The position numbers and the translations under genes were made by a program. 50,561 bases of DNA from Deltaproteobacteria bacterium (lineage in GTDB: Bacteria; Desulfobacterota; Desulfobacteria; Desulfobacterales; JAHEIW01), in contig JAHEIW010000019.1 in NCBI GenBank assembly GCA_024639185.1, forward strand, positions 1 through 50,561, in the 5' to 3' direction. Of this stretch, positions 35,520 to 44,450 are shown one piece after another. The notes below the pieces were generated by a model, which ran no database searches, had not been told where the DNA came from, and saw only the letters and a list, made by a program, of their open reading frames with translations. How positions within the stretch are numbered: the first letter of the stretch is position 1; every line of letters begins with the position of its first letter.

Positions 35520-36785
35520 TTATTCATCTAAATTAAACAGCTTTCGAACCGAATCAATATATAATGATTTATTTTCGCGCATGCCGTTTCGTTTTAAAAA
35601 TCGGGTAGGATCGTGCAGAATTTTATTGATGAGCGCTTCAGCCATTTTGCGAACGGCCCTGGCTTCCTGCTCTGAGATCATACTGGTCTGCAGGGTCTTT
35701 TTCAGTTCTGCTTCGGCAATGGCGCTCATTTTTTTCCGCAAAGCGATAATGGTCGGCACCACATCCAGGCTTTCATACCACTCCCGAAAGCGAATCACAG
35801 CCTCATCTACGATGCGTTCGCCTTTAATCGCCTCCTTGTGGCGATCTTCGATGTTTTCATCTATGATTCCTTTTAAGTCATCGATGTCATATACATAAGA
35901 GTTCGAAAGACGGTTGATTTCCGGGTCGATATCCCGAGGCACGGCGATATCAATAAAAAAGAGCGGTCTGTTTTTGCGTTTGCGAATGATACCTTTAACC
36001 TGATCGGACCGAATCACATATTCAGATGCGCCCGTTGAACTGATAATAATATCGACCGTTTTTAAACTTTCAGGGATCTCCTCAAACCGAATGGCCTGGC
36101 CGTTGAATTGGGCTGCGAGTTCAACACCATTTTCAAATGTTCGGTTGGCAACCCAGACGTGATCGACCTTGCAGCGGATAAGGTGCTCGACCGCCAATTC
36201 TGCCATTTCCCCGGCGCCGATAAGCAACACTTTTTTACCTTCCAGCACACCAAAAATTTTGCGCGCAAGCTCAACGGCGGCATAGCTGATGGAAACGGCG
36301 CGGTCACCGATGCCGGTTTCGGTACGAATCTTTTTGGCGACAAAAAAGGTGCGGTGCAAGAGGCGATTTAAAATGACACCGGACGTCTTTTCTTCTATTG
36401 CTGTTCGATAAGCTTCCTTTATCTGACCCAGAATTTGGGGCTCACCCACAACCATGGAATCCAGACTTGCGGCAACGCGAAATACGTGTCGCACCGCTTC
36501 ATTGCCCTCATGCACATACAGGGCGCTTTCAAATTGGTTGAGGGGGATTTTATTAAATTCGGCGATAAAATTTTTGGTTTCAACCACCGCCCGGGCGCTG
36601 TCGTCTGTAACCACCAGAACTTCAACCCGGTTGCAGGTTGAAAAAAGCAATGCTTCCTTGATGAATTTTTTGCCCATGAGCGAATGCAGGGCGGACTTGG
36701 ACTGGTCCTCGGTAAAGGCGATACATTCGCGCAGCTCAACCGGTGCGGTATTATGATTTATGCCCAGTAATACGATATCCAGCAT
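35520..36785 (-). CDS. hemA: Glutamyl-tRNA reductase
   Basis: 421 residues. The catalytic cysteine motif STCNRVEV (about 48-55) and the NADPH-binding 'LIGAGEMAELAVEHL' (about 185-200) are intact; the C-terminal dimerisation helix is present. It reduces glutamyl-tRNA to glutamate-1-semialdehyde, the first committed step of the C5 route to tetrapyrroles. On the same strand it follows precorrin-2 dehydrogenase and a CcsA-like gene, a heme/siroheme neighbourhood common in delta- and epsilonproteobacteria and Gram-positives. Confidence 0.97.
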   Translation of the reverse strand: MLDIVLLGINHNTAPVELRECIAFTEDQSKSALHSLMGKKFIKEALLFSTCNRVEVLVVTDDSARAVVETKNFIAEFNKIPLNQFESALYVHEGNEAVRHVFRVAASLDSMVVGEPQILGQIKEAYRTAIEEKTSGVILNRLLHRTFFVAKKIRTETGIGDRAVSISYAAVELARKIFGVLEGKKVLLIGAGEMAELAVEHLIRCKVDHVWVANRTFENGVELAAQFNGQAIRFEEIPESLKTVDIIISSTGASEYVIRSDQVKGIIRKRKNRPLFFIDIAVPRDIDPEINRLSNSYVYDIDDLKGIIDENIEDRHKEAIKGERIVDEAVIRFREWYESLDVVPTIIALRKKMSAIAEAELKKTLQTSMISEQEARAVRKMAEALINKILHDPTRFLKRNGMRENKSLYIDSVRKLFNLDE

Positions 36786-36822
36786 GACTTGAACAATTTA
36801 TGGTTTTAGTCGCTATTGGTTT

Positions 36823-37010
36823 TTACCACGAAGAACACGAAGATCACGAAGGATATTAAATCCTTGTTTTTAAGCCTTTTTTTGTGCCCTTCGTGGTTTA
36901 GATTCGCGCTTTGTTCACCACGAAGACACAAAGTTCACAAAGGACGTTTAATTTAATTTTTAAAAGCTTCTCTTTGTGCTCTTGGTGATCTTCGTGCCTT
37001 TGTGGTTTTA
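36823..37010. repeat. Twin palindromic repeats, ACCACGAAGNACACGAAGG type
   Basis: Two consecutive hairpins: 36823-36853 with 36881-36900, and 36914-36944 with 36971-37010. Arms are built from 'CACGAAGA' or 'CACAAAG' units. This ACCACGAAG-type tract is seen in many bacterial genomes. It fills the gap between ccsA-like and hemA. Confidence 0.75.
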
Positions 37011-37026
37011 ATACATGCTGACTTGC

Positions 37027-37848
37027 CTAAAATTTTGTAAAGGGTTCGTGATGTCCTTCCATATAGAGATTGACACCTAAAAAAGTGAAAATCAGCACCA
37101 CAAAGCCGATGATGGCCAGTATGGCCGACCGTCGCCCGCGCCAACCAAGGGCGAACCTTCCATGAAGCAAAACAGCATAAAACAGCCAGGTAATTCCGGC
37201 CCAAACCTCTTTGGGATCCCAGCTCCAGAACCGGCCCCAGACGGCCTTGGCATAAACAAAGCCGGTGATCAGGCCCAGCGTAAGCATGGCAAAGCCCACC
37301 ACGATGCAAACATAACCGATGCTATCCATCATTTCCAGCGACGGTAAGCGTTTAAAAAAGAAACGATGTTTCTTTGATTTGATTTCATTTTCCTGAAGCA
37401 AATACAAAATACCCAGCCCGCAGGCGAGGGCAAACGCCGCTTCCCCGATAAAAATGACGGTGACATGGCTGATCAACCAAAAACTTTTGAAAACCTGGGT
37501 TGTCGCGGCAGGCTCATTGGGGAATTGCGATGCGGCGATCATAATGACCGTCAGAATGGGGGCGGCAAATATTCCCAGTATTTTTAAATTAAATTTAACA
37601 GTAATGCCAAAGAATACGCCGGCGATTGCCCAGCCGGCAAAAGATAGCGTTTCATGCATGTTGCTGACCGGTAAATGGCCGCTGCGCATGAAGCCGTAAA
37701 CGATGGTCAGGGTATGAAACAGGAAACCGATCAACAGCAAAAATAAACCCGCGCGTTGCAAGTAGTCTTTTTGAAGAAATAGATACGCAAAATAGCTGAC
37801 CGAGCTAAGCAGGTACAGCACGATGCTAACAAGGATTATCGATTCCAT
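37027..37848 (-). CDS. CcsA/HemX-like cytochrome c assembly protein
   Basis: 273 residues with about eight membrane segments. The tryptophan-rich heme-handling loop WGRFWSWDPKEVWAGITW is intact and flanked by His-containing helices ('LISHVTVIF', 'LLHGRF'). CcsA proteins carry heme across the membrane for System II cytochrome c maturation; HemX, a close relative encoded beside hemA in Gram-positives, instead tunes HemA levels. Its place directly before hemA allows either role. No ccsB/resB gene is in the window. Confidence 0.9.
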   Translation of the reverse strand: MESIILVSIVLYLLSSVSYFAYLFLQKDYLQRAGLFLLLIGFLFHTLTIVYGFMRSGHLPVSNMHETLSFAGWAIAGVFFGITVKFNLKILGIFAAPILTVIMIAASQFPNEPAATTQVFKSFWLISHVTVIFIGEAAFALACGLGILYLLQENEIKSKKHRFFFKRLPSLEMMDSIGYVCIVVGFAMLTLGLITGFVYAKAVWGRFWSWDPKEVWAGITWLFYAVLLHGRFALGWRGRRSAILAIIGFVVLIFTFLGVNLYMEGHHEPFTKF

Positions 37849-37902
37849 GTATGCTCCATAAAGGCTTTGCCGAACAATATGCTATGCCATTTTATCTGCA
37901 TA

Positions 37903-38152
37903 ACCTGAATTTGTACTCATCGGGGCTTTCATATGCAAGGCACTTAAGGTTGAGGCTATAGTGTACTATGCCTCGACCTTAATAACGCAGCAGATGGAAG
38001 CATCCGGTTCGCCCATCGGGTGAAAATTAATGAGATAAAATGATTTTGATCCATTAAAAAAAAATGCATGATATGTTACTTCATCGATTTGTTTGACGAG
38101 CTGCCATTAAGGATATTTACAACTTCTCATTAGTTTTCATGCAAAATTCAGT
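37903..38152. repeat. CAAGGCAC...TAACGCAGC palindromic repeat (copy B)
   Basis: CATCGGGGCTTTCATATG, GCAAGGCAC, then the palindrome AAGGTTGAGGCTATAGTG / TACTATGCCTCGACCTT, then TAACGCAGCAGATGGAAGC. Long arms of about 42 bases pair around the central TATAGTGTACTA. A further inverted pair (38020-38034 with 38128-38142) extends it into the 3' end of the precorrin-2 dehydrogenase gene. Confidence 0.75.
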
Positions 38153-38803
38153 TAATAGATCTTCGATTTTAAAACCTTTTCCCAAAACTTCCAGCAGAAG
38201 GGCATTGATCTCTTTGGTTTTTTTCGCCTTGATGAGCCCGATGAGATCATTGTCGATCAGGCGATTGAATAAGGCCTTATGCGCCTCGGGCTCATGGGCC
38301 TGGCTTAATAGTTTGTCGCGAATGGCACCCATTAAACGCAAGAAATCCGCATATTCTTCGCCGAATTTTTTTTCCAGGTCGAGTCGCAGCCGTTTTGCCA
38401 GAGCCGGGCTTTTGCCTGAAGTGGAAACGGTTATCGCCAGATCTCCGCGGCTGACAATGGCCGGCAGGATAAAATTGCACACCTCGGGCCGGTCGGCAAT
38501 GTTGCACAGGATGTTGACACGCTCAGCATCTTTGCTGATTTGCCGATTTAGATTTTCATCGTCGGTGGCACCGATCACCAGAAACATCTTATCCACGTCG
38601 TCGCTCCGGTATGAGCGCTCTTTTAGTTGGATCGATCCCTTTGCGGCCAGTTTCTTTAACTGGGGTGTTGGATCAGGGCTGACAACCGTCACCCGGGCCC
38701 CGCAATTCAGCAAAGTGATCGCCTTGCGGGTGCCCACCAAACCGGCACCGACAACCAGACACCTGCGGTTTTGGATATCTAAATTTATCGGATAGTACTT
38801 CAT
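38117..38803 (-). CDS. Precorrin-2 dehydrogenase / sirohydrochlorin ferrochelatase (CysG N-terminal type)
   Basis: 228 residues from the ATG at 38803 (MKYYPINLDIQNRRCLVVG); a longer reading begins inside a repeat. The NAD-binding motif VVGAGLVGTRKA and 'STSGKSPALAKRLR' are family marks, so it oxidises precorrin-2 to sirohydrochlorin and may insert iron to give siroheme. It lacks the methyltransferase half of CysG. Siroheme suits a sulfite reductase. The last ten residues (EFCMKTNEKL) are encoded by part of a repeat element, so the C-terminus may be altered. It leads toward ccsA-like and hemA on the same strand. Confidence 0.92.
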   Translation of the reverse strand: MKYYPINLDIQNRRCLVVGAGLVGTRKAITLLNCGARVTVVSPDPTPQLKKLAAKGSIQLKERSYRSDDVDKMFLVIGATDDENLNRQISKDAERVNILCNIADRPEVCNFILPAIVSRGDLAITVSTSGKSPALAKRLRLDLEKKFGEEYADFLRLMGAIRDKLLSQAHEPEAHKALFNRLIDNDLIGLIKAKKTKEINALLLEVLGKGFKIEDLLTEFCMKTNEKL

Positions 38804-38933
38804 GGTTTGTTGAATTTGTTTTATAGGTCTCATTGGTTTGATTGGTTGAAAAAATTTGATCCATTTTGCTTGATGTGCTTACGGGCAAGAACAAATTAAA
38901 CCAATTAAACGAATCGAACCAATTTAACGAATT
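38804..38933. repeat. Palindromic intergenic repeat, GGTTTGATTGGTT type
   Basis: Left arm 38804-38850 and right arm 38890-38933 are inverted, both made of 'TTGGTT' or 'AACCAA' units. The right arm supplies the stop codon of the RNase Z-like gene. Confidence 0.65.
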
Positions 38934-39712
38934 TCCAGTTCCATGAGGTCATCGGCCAGGACGAGATGGCCGCTGTAGGTCTTGCGACATTCTGCCGCAA
39001 TGTCTGCTTTTTCACATTCCGGATAAAAGTGGGTCAGGACCAGATTGCCAACACCGGACTTGGTTGCCAGTTCCCCTGCCAGCGATGGCGTCAGGTGGCC
39101 GGGGGTCCGCAATTTATCCGGAAGGGCACATTCACAAATCAACAGGTCCGTGTCTTTTGCCAGGTCGATAATTGTTTCAGTGTAATCCGTGTCCCCGGTG
39201 TAAACAACGGAATACCCATCAGGACTGGCGATGCGGAAGGCGATGCTTTCCGGATTATGTTTCACCGGTGCGGTATATACAGAAAAATCCTCGAATGTAA
39301 TCGCATCGGCATTCTGGTTGTCGAATTCGATCATTTCCAGCAGGCCGGGAGTAAGCTCAATCCAGTGTCCGTAGACTTTTTTCAACCCTTCATAAAAATC
39401 CAGCAAACCGCGGCCACCGGCAACCGTCAGGGATTTTTTTCTGCGACTGCCATCCGGGTATTTGGTGGCAAAAATAAGGGGCACGAGTTCGCCCGTGTGG
39501 TCGGGGTGAAAATGGCTGTAAAAAATATGGCTTAAATCGAAAATGGTCGTATCAGCCTCCAGCAAGCGTCGCATGGTGCCCGGACCGCTATCAAACAACA
39601 TTTTTGAAGCGCCGACCTGCATCAAAACCGAACATGAACTGCGCGTCAGCGACGGCACACAAGTTCCGGATCCTAAGATAGTTACCTTTATTCCCGAATT
39701 GTTTTCCGCCAT
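38924..39712 (-). CDS. RNase Z-like metallo-beta-lactamase-fold hydrolase
   Basis: 262 residues. The zinc motif SHFHPDHTGEL (HxHxDH) and the later metal ligands in 'YTGDTDY' and 'LVLTHFYPE' mark the MBL fold; the start VTILGSGTCVPS is typical of RNase Z/arylsulfatase-like members. It may process tRNA 3' ends or act on other phosphodiesters or esters; the flexible arm of true RNase Z is not clearly seen. The stop codon lies inside the repeat 38804-38933. Confidence 0.9.
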   Translation of the reverse strand: MAENNSGIKVTILGSGTCVPSLTRSSCSVLMQVGASKMLFDSGPGTMRRLLEADTTIFDLSHIFYSHFHPDHTGELVPLIFATKYPDGSRRKKSLTVAGGRGLLDFYEGLKKVYGHWIELTPGLLEMIEFDNQNADAITFEDFSVYTAPVKHNPESIAFRIASPDGYSVVYTGDTDYTETIIDLAKDTDLLICECALPDKLRTPGHLTPSLAGELATKSGVGNLVLTHFYPECEKADIAAECRKTYSGHLVLADDLMELEIR

Positions 39713-39755
39713 GTCTTATCCACCCGTTATGATTTAACTACTTATAATAAGCACT

Positions 39756-39902
39756 TAGTTTCCAATCATAAATGAGGAATTTTTTCGAAGAGCCAGGCCG
39801 CACAAGGGTTTTTGTCAAGGCGTACTGAGTTGTACGTTGCAGACGAAAAACCCGCGGAGAACGCAGCTGTTCGGAAAAAGGGCCCTTTAGGATTGGAAAC
39901 TA
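39756..39902. repeat. 147-base nested palindromic repeat (copy C)
   Basis: Perfect 12-base outer arms TAGTTTCCAATC (39756-39767) and complement (39891-39902). The inner stem pairs GGGTTTTTGTC with GACGAAAAACCC around the core GCGTACTGAGTTGTACGT, followed by AACGCAGC. It has exactly the same length as copy D (15583-15729). The right end overlaps the stop codon of the DHH gene. Confidence 0.75.
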
Positions 39903-40889
39903 CTTTGGTTCTGCGCGTCTGGCAGTCCTCCCAATAATCCAGGACAGCAGCTTTTTATCATCCTTTACATCCACATGATCTTTGAGCTTGCTGAGCACAA
40001 GTTCTGCTCTGGCCATATTCTTATGGCCGCCGGCGTTTCCCAGCACGCCAAATCCTTCTTTGGCGACTGTGCCGGCGTTTTTGCGGATCCCGTCATTTCT
40101 GAATATGATGGTCAATTTTTTTTCGCAGATCCCGGACACGATGCTCCAGGTGACGGTATTGACGCGCATAAAGAAGTCGGCAACCAGCACGCAAACGTCC
40201 GGGTTGACCACATTTCCCAAATGGACATAGACTTTTCCCTTGCGCCGGCGCATGTTTTGCAGAGCGATCTTAAAATATTTCAGAAGATCAAATCGAAGGT
40301 CGGCCTGTTCGATTTTGCGGGCCAAATGGATATTGGCGTATCGAAATAAATATTGAAAGGCACGGACATCTTCAATCTGTGTTCGTCCTTTAAAGTCATT
40401 GGTATCGGTTTTGATGCCATGATATAAACCGGTCGCGAGCTTGGCTGACGGCGTTATTTTGGCGGCCCGCAAATATTCGGTTAAAATGGTGGCCGTGGCG
40501 CCATACTGCGGTCGGATATCGACAAACGAGGCTTTGCAACCCGAATCAGGATGATGGTCGATAATAACATCCACATTAAGATTCGACATAATCTCATTAT
40601 GATCCGGCTGGGAGTCTACAATCACCACCCGGCTGAACTGATCTGCCTGGATATCCTCGAAGGGAATCAGGTTTACGTCCAGCAGCCGTATCATGGCCAG
40701 ATTGTCCGGTCGATTGATAGTGTTGATATTGGAAAGGGTCACACTGGGTACTTTGCGCCATAGCAGACGCCTTACGGCCATTGCGCTGGCGATGGCGTCC
40801 GGATCGGCATTGATGACAATCAGCACCGGGTGGCTGCCGGAGAACTGATCGTAAAAGCGCCGTAATTTTTCGGGGGCAGATTGGCTCAT
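39900..40889 (-). CDS. DHH-family phosphoesterase, NrnA-like
   Basis: 329 residues. DHH motifs are intact: 'VINADPDAIASAMAVR', 'VIVDSQPD' and 'VIIDHHPDSG', followed by a DHHA1 domain with GGHKNMARAEL. NrnA-type proteins degrade short oligoribonucleotides and often also hydrolyse 3'-phosphoadenosine 5'-phosphate (pAp), or cyclic-dinucleotide products such as pGpG. pAp removal would matter in an organism with active sulfur or acyl-carrier metabolism. There is only one domain set and no fused CBS domain. Confidence 0.92.
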   Translation of the reverse strand: MSQSAPEKLRRFYDQFSGSHPVLIVINADPDAIASAMAVRRLLWRKVPSVTLSNINTINRPDNLAMIRLLDVNLIPFEDIQADQFSRVVIVDSQPDHNEIMSNLNVDVIIDHHPDSGCKASFVDIRPQYGATATILTEYLRAAKITPSAKLATGLYHGIKTDTNDFKGRTQIEDVRAFQYLFRYANIHLARKIEQADLRFDLLKYFKIALQNMRRRKGKVYVHLGNVVNPDVCVLVADFFMRVNTVTWSIVSGICEKKLTIIFRNDGIRKNAGTVAKEGFGVLGNAGGHKNMARAELVLSKLKDHVDVKDDKKLLSWIIGRTARRAEPK

Positions 40890-40979
40890 AAGAAATTGAT
40901 ATTCTGTAACAAATGTCTGGATATTACGATGGGTGCTTTTAGATTACAATAGGATTTTCAAAATTTAGCGCTCCTAACA

Positions 40980-41010
40980 AAAGCCCGGCTTACACACAGC
41001 CGGGCTTTTT
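40980..41010 (-). terminator. Rho-independent terminator of clpB
   Basis: Stem AAAGCCCGGCT (40980-40990), loop 7 bases, AGCCGGGCTTT with extra T's. On the minus strand it lies 16 bases after the clpB stop and is followed by TTTTGTT. It would also work on the plus strand (CTTTTT). Confidence 0.85.
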
Positions 41011-41025
41011 CGATGGATACTGCAA

Positions 41026-43614
41026 TTATATCGTTGTAAACACGATTTTATCGCCTTCAACTTCGGCCCGAACCCGGGCACCTTCTGATACGTGGTTTTC
41101 CAGGATCTCCAAAGACAGCGGATTTTCTATATACTGCTGGATTACGCGTTTCAGCGGCCGAGCGCCAAAAATCGGATCATAGCCCTGTTTGGCGATCAGC
41201 GCTTTTGAATCATCAGATAATATAAGCTCGATATTCCTGCTAGCAAGACGGCGGCCCAGTCGGGCGATCTGGATGTCCACAATCTTAACGATTTCAACGG
41301 CTGTCAGGCTCTGGAAGATAATAATTTCATCGATGCGGTTTAAAAATTCGGGTCGAAAACTGGCCCGCAGGGACTCGGTAACGCGTTTTTCCATTTCCTT
41401 GCGGTCAGCTGCCGCCAGCTCCTGGATATATTGACTGCCCACATTGGAGGTCATAATGACAATGGTATTTTTAAAATCAACCGTGCGTCCGTGACCATCG
41501 GTCATACGCCCGTCATCTAAGATTTGTAACATGATATTAAAGACTTCCGGGTGCGCTTTTTCAATTTCATCAAACAGGACCACCGAATACGGCCGGCGGC
41601 GGACCGCTTCGGTCAGATATCCGCCTTCCTCATAGCCGACATAACCGGGAGGTGCGCCGATCAGCCGGGCAACGGAGTGCTTTTCCATGTATTCGGACAT
41701 GTCAATGCGAACGATGGCCTGTTCACTGTCAAATATAAATTCCGCCAGCGCCTTGGCCAGCTCGGTTTTGCCCACGCCGGTAGGCCCCATGAAAATAAAG
41801 GAGCCGATCGGGCGGTTGGGATCCTGCAGCCCGGAGCGCGCCCGTCGCACAGCGTTGGATACGGCCGCCACGGCTTCGGTCTGACCGATCACCCGCTGAT
41901 GAAGCCGCTCCTCCATATGGACCAGCTTGTCGCGTTCGCCTTCGAGCATTTTGCTGACCGGAATACCGGTCCAGCGAGATACCACTTCCGCCACATCTTC
42001 GTCGTCGACTTCCTCTTTGAGCATTTTGCTGGATTGCTGAAGCTCGGAAAGCTTCTGATTGGCTTCCTGCAGCTGTTTGTCAAGCTCCGGGGCTTTGCCA
42101 TATCTCAGTTCAGCCACCCTGGCCAGATCACCCTCTCTTTCGGCCAGTTGAGCGTCTGTGCTTAACTGTTCCTGCGCTTCCTTTATCTTACGAATCGTTT
42201 GGATCAGATCTTTTTCATTTTGCCAGTGTCCCTTCATTGTGGTCAGCTCGTCGTTCATATCGGCCAGCTCGGTTTCCAGTTTCTGCAGTCGATCTTTAGA
42301 AGCCGGGTCTTTTTCCTTTTTTAAGGCCTGGCGTTCGATTTCCGCCTGGGTAATTTTGCGCTGAACCTCATCGATTTCAGCCGGCATACTGTCGATTTCG
42401 ATTCGCAGCTTGGAAGCACATTCGTCCATTAAATCGATGGCTTTATCCGGCAAAAAGCGATCGGCAATATAGCGATCTGACAGGGTCGCAGCCGCCACAA
42501 TAGCGGAATCCTGAATGCGAACGCCATGATGGACTTCGTATTTTTCTTTCAGGCCCCGCAGGATGGAAATGGTGTCTTCCACCGAGGGTTCTTTGACCAG
42601 AACCGGCTGAAAACGGCGCTCCAAGGCGGCATCTTTTTCAATATATTTGCGATATTCATTTAGCGTGGTGGCCCCTACACACCGCAACGTTCCCCGGGCC
42701 AGTGCCGGTTTGAGCATATTGGATGCATCCACAGCACCTTCGGCCGCACCGGCGCCCACAACGGTGTGAAGTTCATCGATAAATAGAATGATTTCACCTT
42801 CGGCACCTTCGACTTCTTTTAAAACAGCTTTGAGGCGATCTTCAAATTCACCCCGATATTTAGCGCCGGCGATCAGGGCACCCATGTCCAGGGCGACCAG
42901 GCGACGATTTTTGAGGGTTTCGGAAACATCCCCTTCCACAATTCGACGGGCCAGCCCTTCGATTATAGCGGTTTTGCCGACACCGGGCTCGCCGATTAAA
43001 ACCGGGTTGTTTTTTGTGCGTCTGGAAAGCACCTGAACAATGCGTCTGATTTCTTCGTCGCGGCCGATGACGGGATCCAATTTGCCCAGCCGGGCCAGAT
43101 CCGTCAGGTCGCGACTGAATTTTTCCAGGGCTTGATATTTATCTTCCGGATTGGGGTCGGTAATACGCTGTTTGCCTCTTATTTCCTGTAAACCGTGCAG
43201 TATAGCGTCCCGTGTGACACCTGCGCGGGATAAAATAGTGGCGACTTCCCCGGCGGTTTCTTCGGATATGGCTAAAAGAATATGTTCGATACTGACATAT
43301 TCATCCTTCATCTTGGTGGCTTCGCTAAATGCCTGCTCCAGAATCGCTTTGGTCCGGGTTGAAATATAGACCTCTGCGGTTGCGCTACCGCTAATTTTGG
43401 GCAGCCGTTCAACGGCAGCCTTCACTGCCTGAGCGATTTCACCCGGAGAAGCCCCCAGTTTGCGCAGCATGGCAACAGCAATCCCATCATTTTCGTCAAG
43501 CATTGCGGCCAGCAAATGTTCGGGTTCAATTTGCTGGTTATTAAACTGCGATGCCAGCGATTGGGCATTTTGAATAAGCTCTTGGGATTTAATGGTAAAT
43601 TTATCAAAGCGCAT
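41026..43614 (-). CDS. clpB: ClpB disaggregase
   Basis: 862 residues, full length. The N-terminal repeat domain ([16 protein letters not shown]) precedes two AAA+ modules with Walker A GEPGVGKT and GPTGVGKT, the long coiled-coil M domain (about 405-525) and the C-terminal end of ClpB. It pulls aggregated proteins apart together with DnaK. TCGAAGGAGGATGA gives a strong ribosome-binding site. The upstream region has a 13-base palindrome over the -35 box (43677-43712), unlike the CIRCE element, which suggests a dedicated repressor. Confidence 0.98.
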   Translation of the reverse strand: MRFDKFTIKSQELIQNAQSLASQFNNQQIEPEHLLAAMLDENDGIAVAMLRKLGASPGEIAQAVKAAVERLPKISGSATAEVYISTRTKAILEQAFSEATKMKDEYVSIEHILLAISEETAGEVATILSRAGVTRDAILHGLQEIRGKQRITDPNPEDKYQALEKFSRDLTDLARLGKLDPVIGRDEEIRRIVQVLSRRTKNNPVLIGEPGVGKTAIIEGLARRIVEGDVSETLKNRRLVALDMGALIAGAKYRGEFEDRLKAVLKEVEGAEGEIILFIDELHTVVGAGAAEGAVDASNMLKPALARGTLRCVGATTLNEYRKYIEKDAALERRFQPVLVKEPSVEDTISILRGLKEKYEVHHGVRIQDSAIVAAATLSDRYIADRFLPDKAIDLMDECASKLRIEIDSMPAEIDEVQRKITQAEIERQALKKEKDPASKDRLQKLETELADMNDELTTMKGHWQNEKDLIQTIRKIKEAQEQLSTDAQLAEREGDLARVAELRYGKAPELDKQLQEANQKLSELQQSSKMLKEEVDDEDVAEVVSRWTGIPVSKMLEGERDKLVHMEERLHQRVIGQTEAVAAVSNAVRRARSGLQDPNRPIGSFIFMGPTGVGKTELAKALAEFIFDSEQAIVRIDMSEYMEKHSVARLIGAPPGYVGYEEGGYLTEAVRRRPYSVVLFDEIEKAHPEVFNIMLQILDDGRMTDGHGRTVDFKNTIVIMTSNVGSQYIQELAAADRKEMEKRVTESLRASFRPEFLNRIDEIIIFQSLTAVEIVKIVDIQIARLGRRLASRNIELILSDDSKALIAKQGYDPIFGARPLKRVIQQYIENPLSLEILENHVSEGARVRAEVEGDKIVFTTI

Positions 43615-43667
43615 TAAAAATCATCCTCCTTCGTTTACAATGCAGGTAAAGGTTCCATTTTTAATGG

Positions 43668-43712
43668 AAAATAATCACATTACTTTAATTGTCAACCACA
43701 TTAAAGTAATGT
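43668..43712 (-). promoter_or_regulatory. clpB promoter with palindromic operator
   Basis: Minus-strand TTGACA (43695-43690), 16-base spacer, TATTTT (43673-43668). The -35 box lies in the 10-base centre of a perfect 13-base inverted repeat: ACATTACTTTAAT (43677-43689) and its complement (43700-43712). A second possible promoter (TTGGAT, 16 bases, TATAAT) lies upstream near 43760-43790. A 7-base hairpin (TTCCATT-TTT-AATGGAA, 43653-43669) follows in the leader. Confidence 0.55.
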
Positions 43713-43813
43713 AATGTGCCTGCACGCAACGCGACCATCGATGGGGTTCCCTCTTATTCTATTATACTTGGATTTCTAAAATATCCAACACTTTAAAAAA
43801 ATGGTCAGCGCGT

Positions 43814-44323
43814 TTACCAGCTGTGAAATGAATCTTTCGAGCGCAGGCTCTCATAGAGGGCAATGCCAACGGCGGTGGAAAGATTTAATGACCTGATGTC
43901 TTTGGTGATGGGTATATGATAGCTGGCATCCGGGTACATAAGCCGGATGTTTTCGGGCAGGCCCTGTGTTTCGGAGCCAAACACCAGGAACAGGCGCAGC
44001 CTTGACGGCAGGCTCCAGAACGAATGCGCTCCGGTTTTTGAAAAAATCGCGACTTCCTGCGGCTGCAGGGCGAGGCTTGCATGCAGGGATTCAAAATCAT
44101 CCCAAACCTGCAGCTTGACGTGTTGCCAGTAGTCCAATCCCGCGCGCTTGAGGTGCTTGTTGTCCAGCGAAAATCCCAGTGGTTTGACCAGGTGCAGGTA
44201 GGCTCCGGTGGCCACACAGGTGCGCCCGATGTTGCCGGTGTTCCAGTGGATTTCCGGAGCAACCAGAACTACGTGGCGTTCCAGTTGTTGGATCTTGGTT
44301 TTTTGGGGTTTTGTATTAACCAA
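43814..44323 (-). CDS. trmL: tRNA (cytidine/uridine-34-2'-O)-methyltransferase TrmL
   Basis: 169 residues of the SPOUT class. 'PEIHWNTGNIGRTC' , 'LFLVFGSETQGLP' and the knot-forming C-terminus 'RSLNLSTAVGIALYE' are TrmL/YibK signatures. It methylates the wobble ribose of certain leucine tRNAs using SAM. The start appears to be TTG at 44323; no in-frame ATG precedes the conserved region, and the ribosome-binding site is weak, so the N-terminus is uncertain. It follows the zinc-ribbon gene after a palindromic repeat. Confidence 0.93.
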   Translation of the reverse strand: MVNTKPQKTKIQQLERHVVLVAPEIHWNTGNIGRTCVATGAYLHLVKPLGFSLDNKHLKRAGLDYWQHVKLQVWDDFESLHASLALQPQEVAIFSKTGAHSFWSLPSRLRLFLVFGSETQGLPENIRLMYPDASYHIPITKDIRSLNLSTAVGIALYESLRSKDSFHSW

Positions 44324-44358
44324 GGTAACAATCTCAACTATTTTAATTCCATCCTACA

Positions 44359-44450
44359 GGTTGATTGGTTAAATAGTTGATTGGTCAAATGGTCAAAGGT
44401 GCTATTCTTTCTACCCCCATTTAACCGTTTAACAAATCAACGAATTAACC
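44359..44450. repeat. Palindromic intergenic repeat, GTTGATTGGTTAAAT type
   Basis: Left arm 44359-44397 and right arm 44419-44450 are imperfect inverted copies of 'TTGATTGGT' or 'TTAAC' units. The right arm runs into the stop codon of the zinc-ribbon gene. Confidence 0.55.

Noticed and set aside
41551-42165. Plus-strand open frame of 204 codons
   Set aside because: Antisense to clpB; no independent motif.
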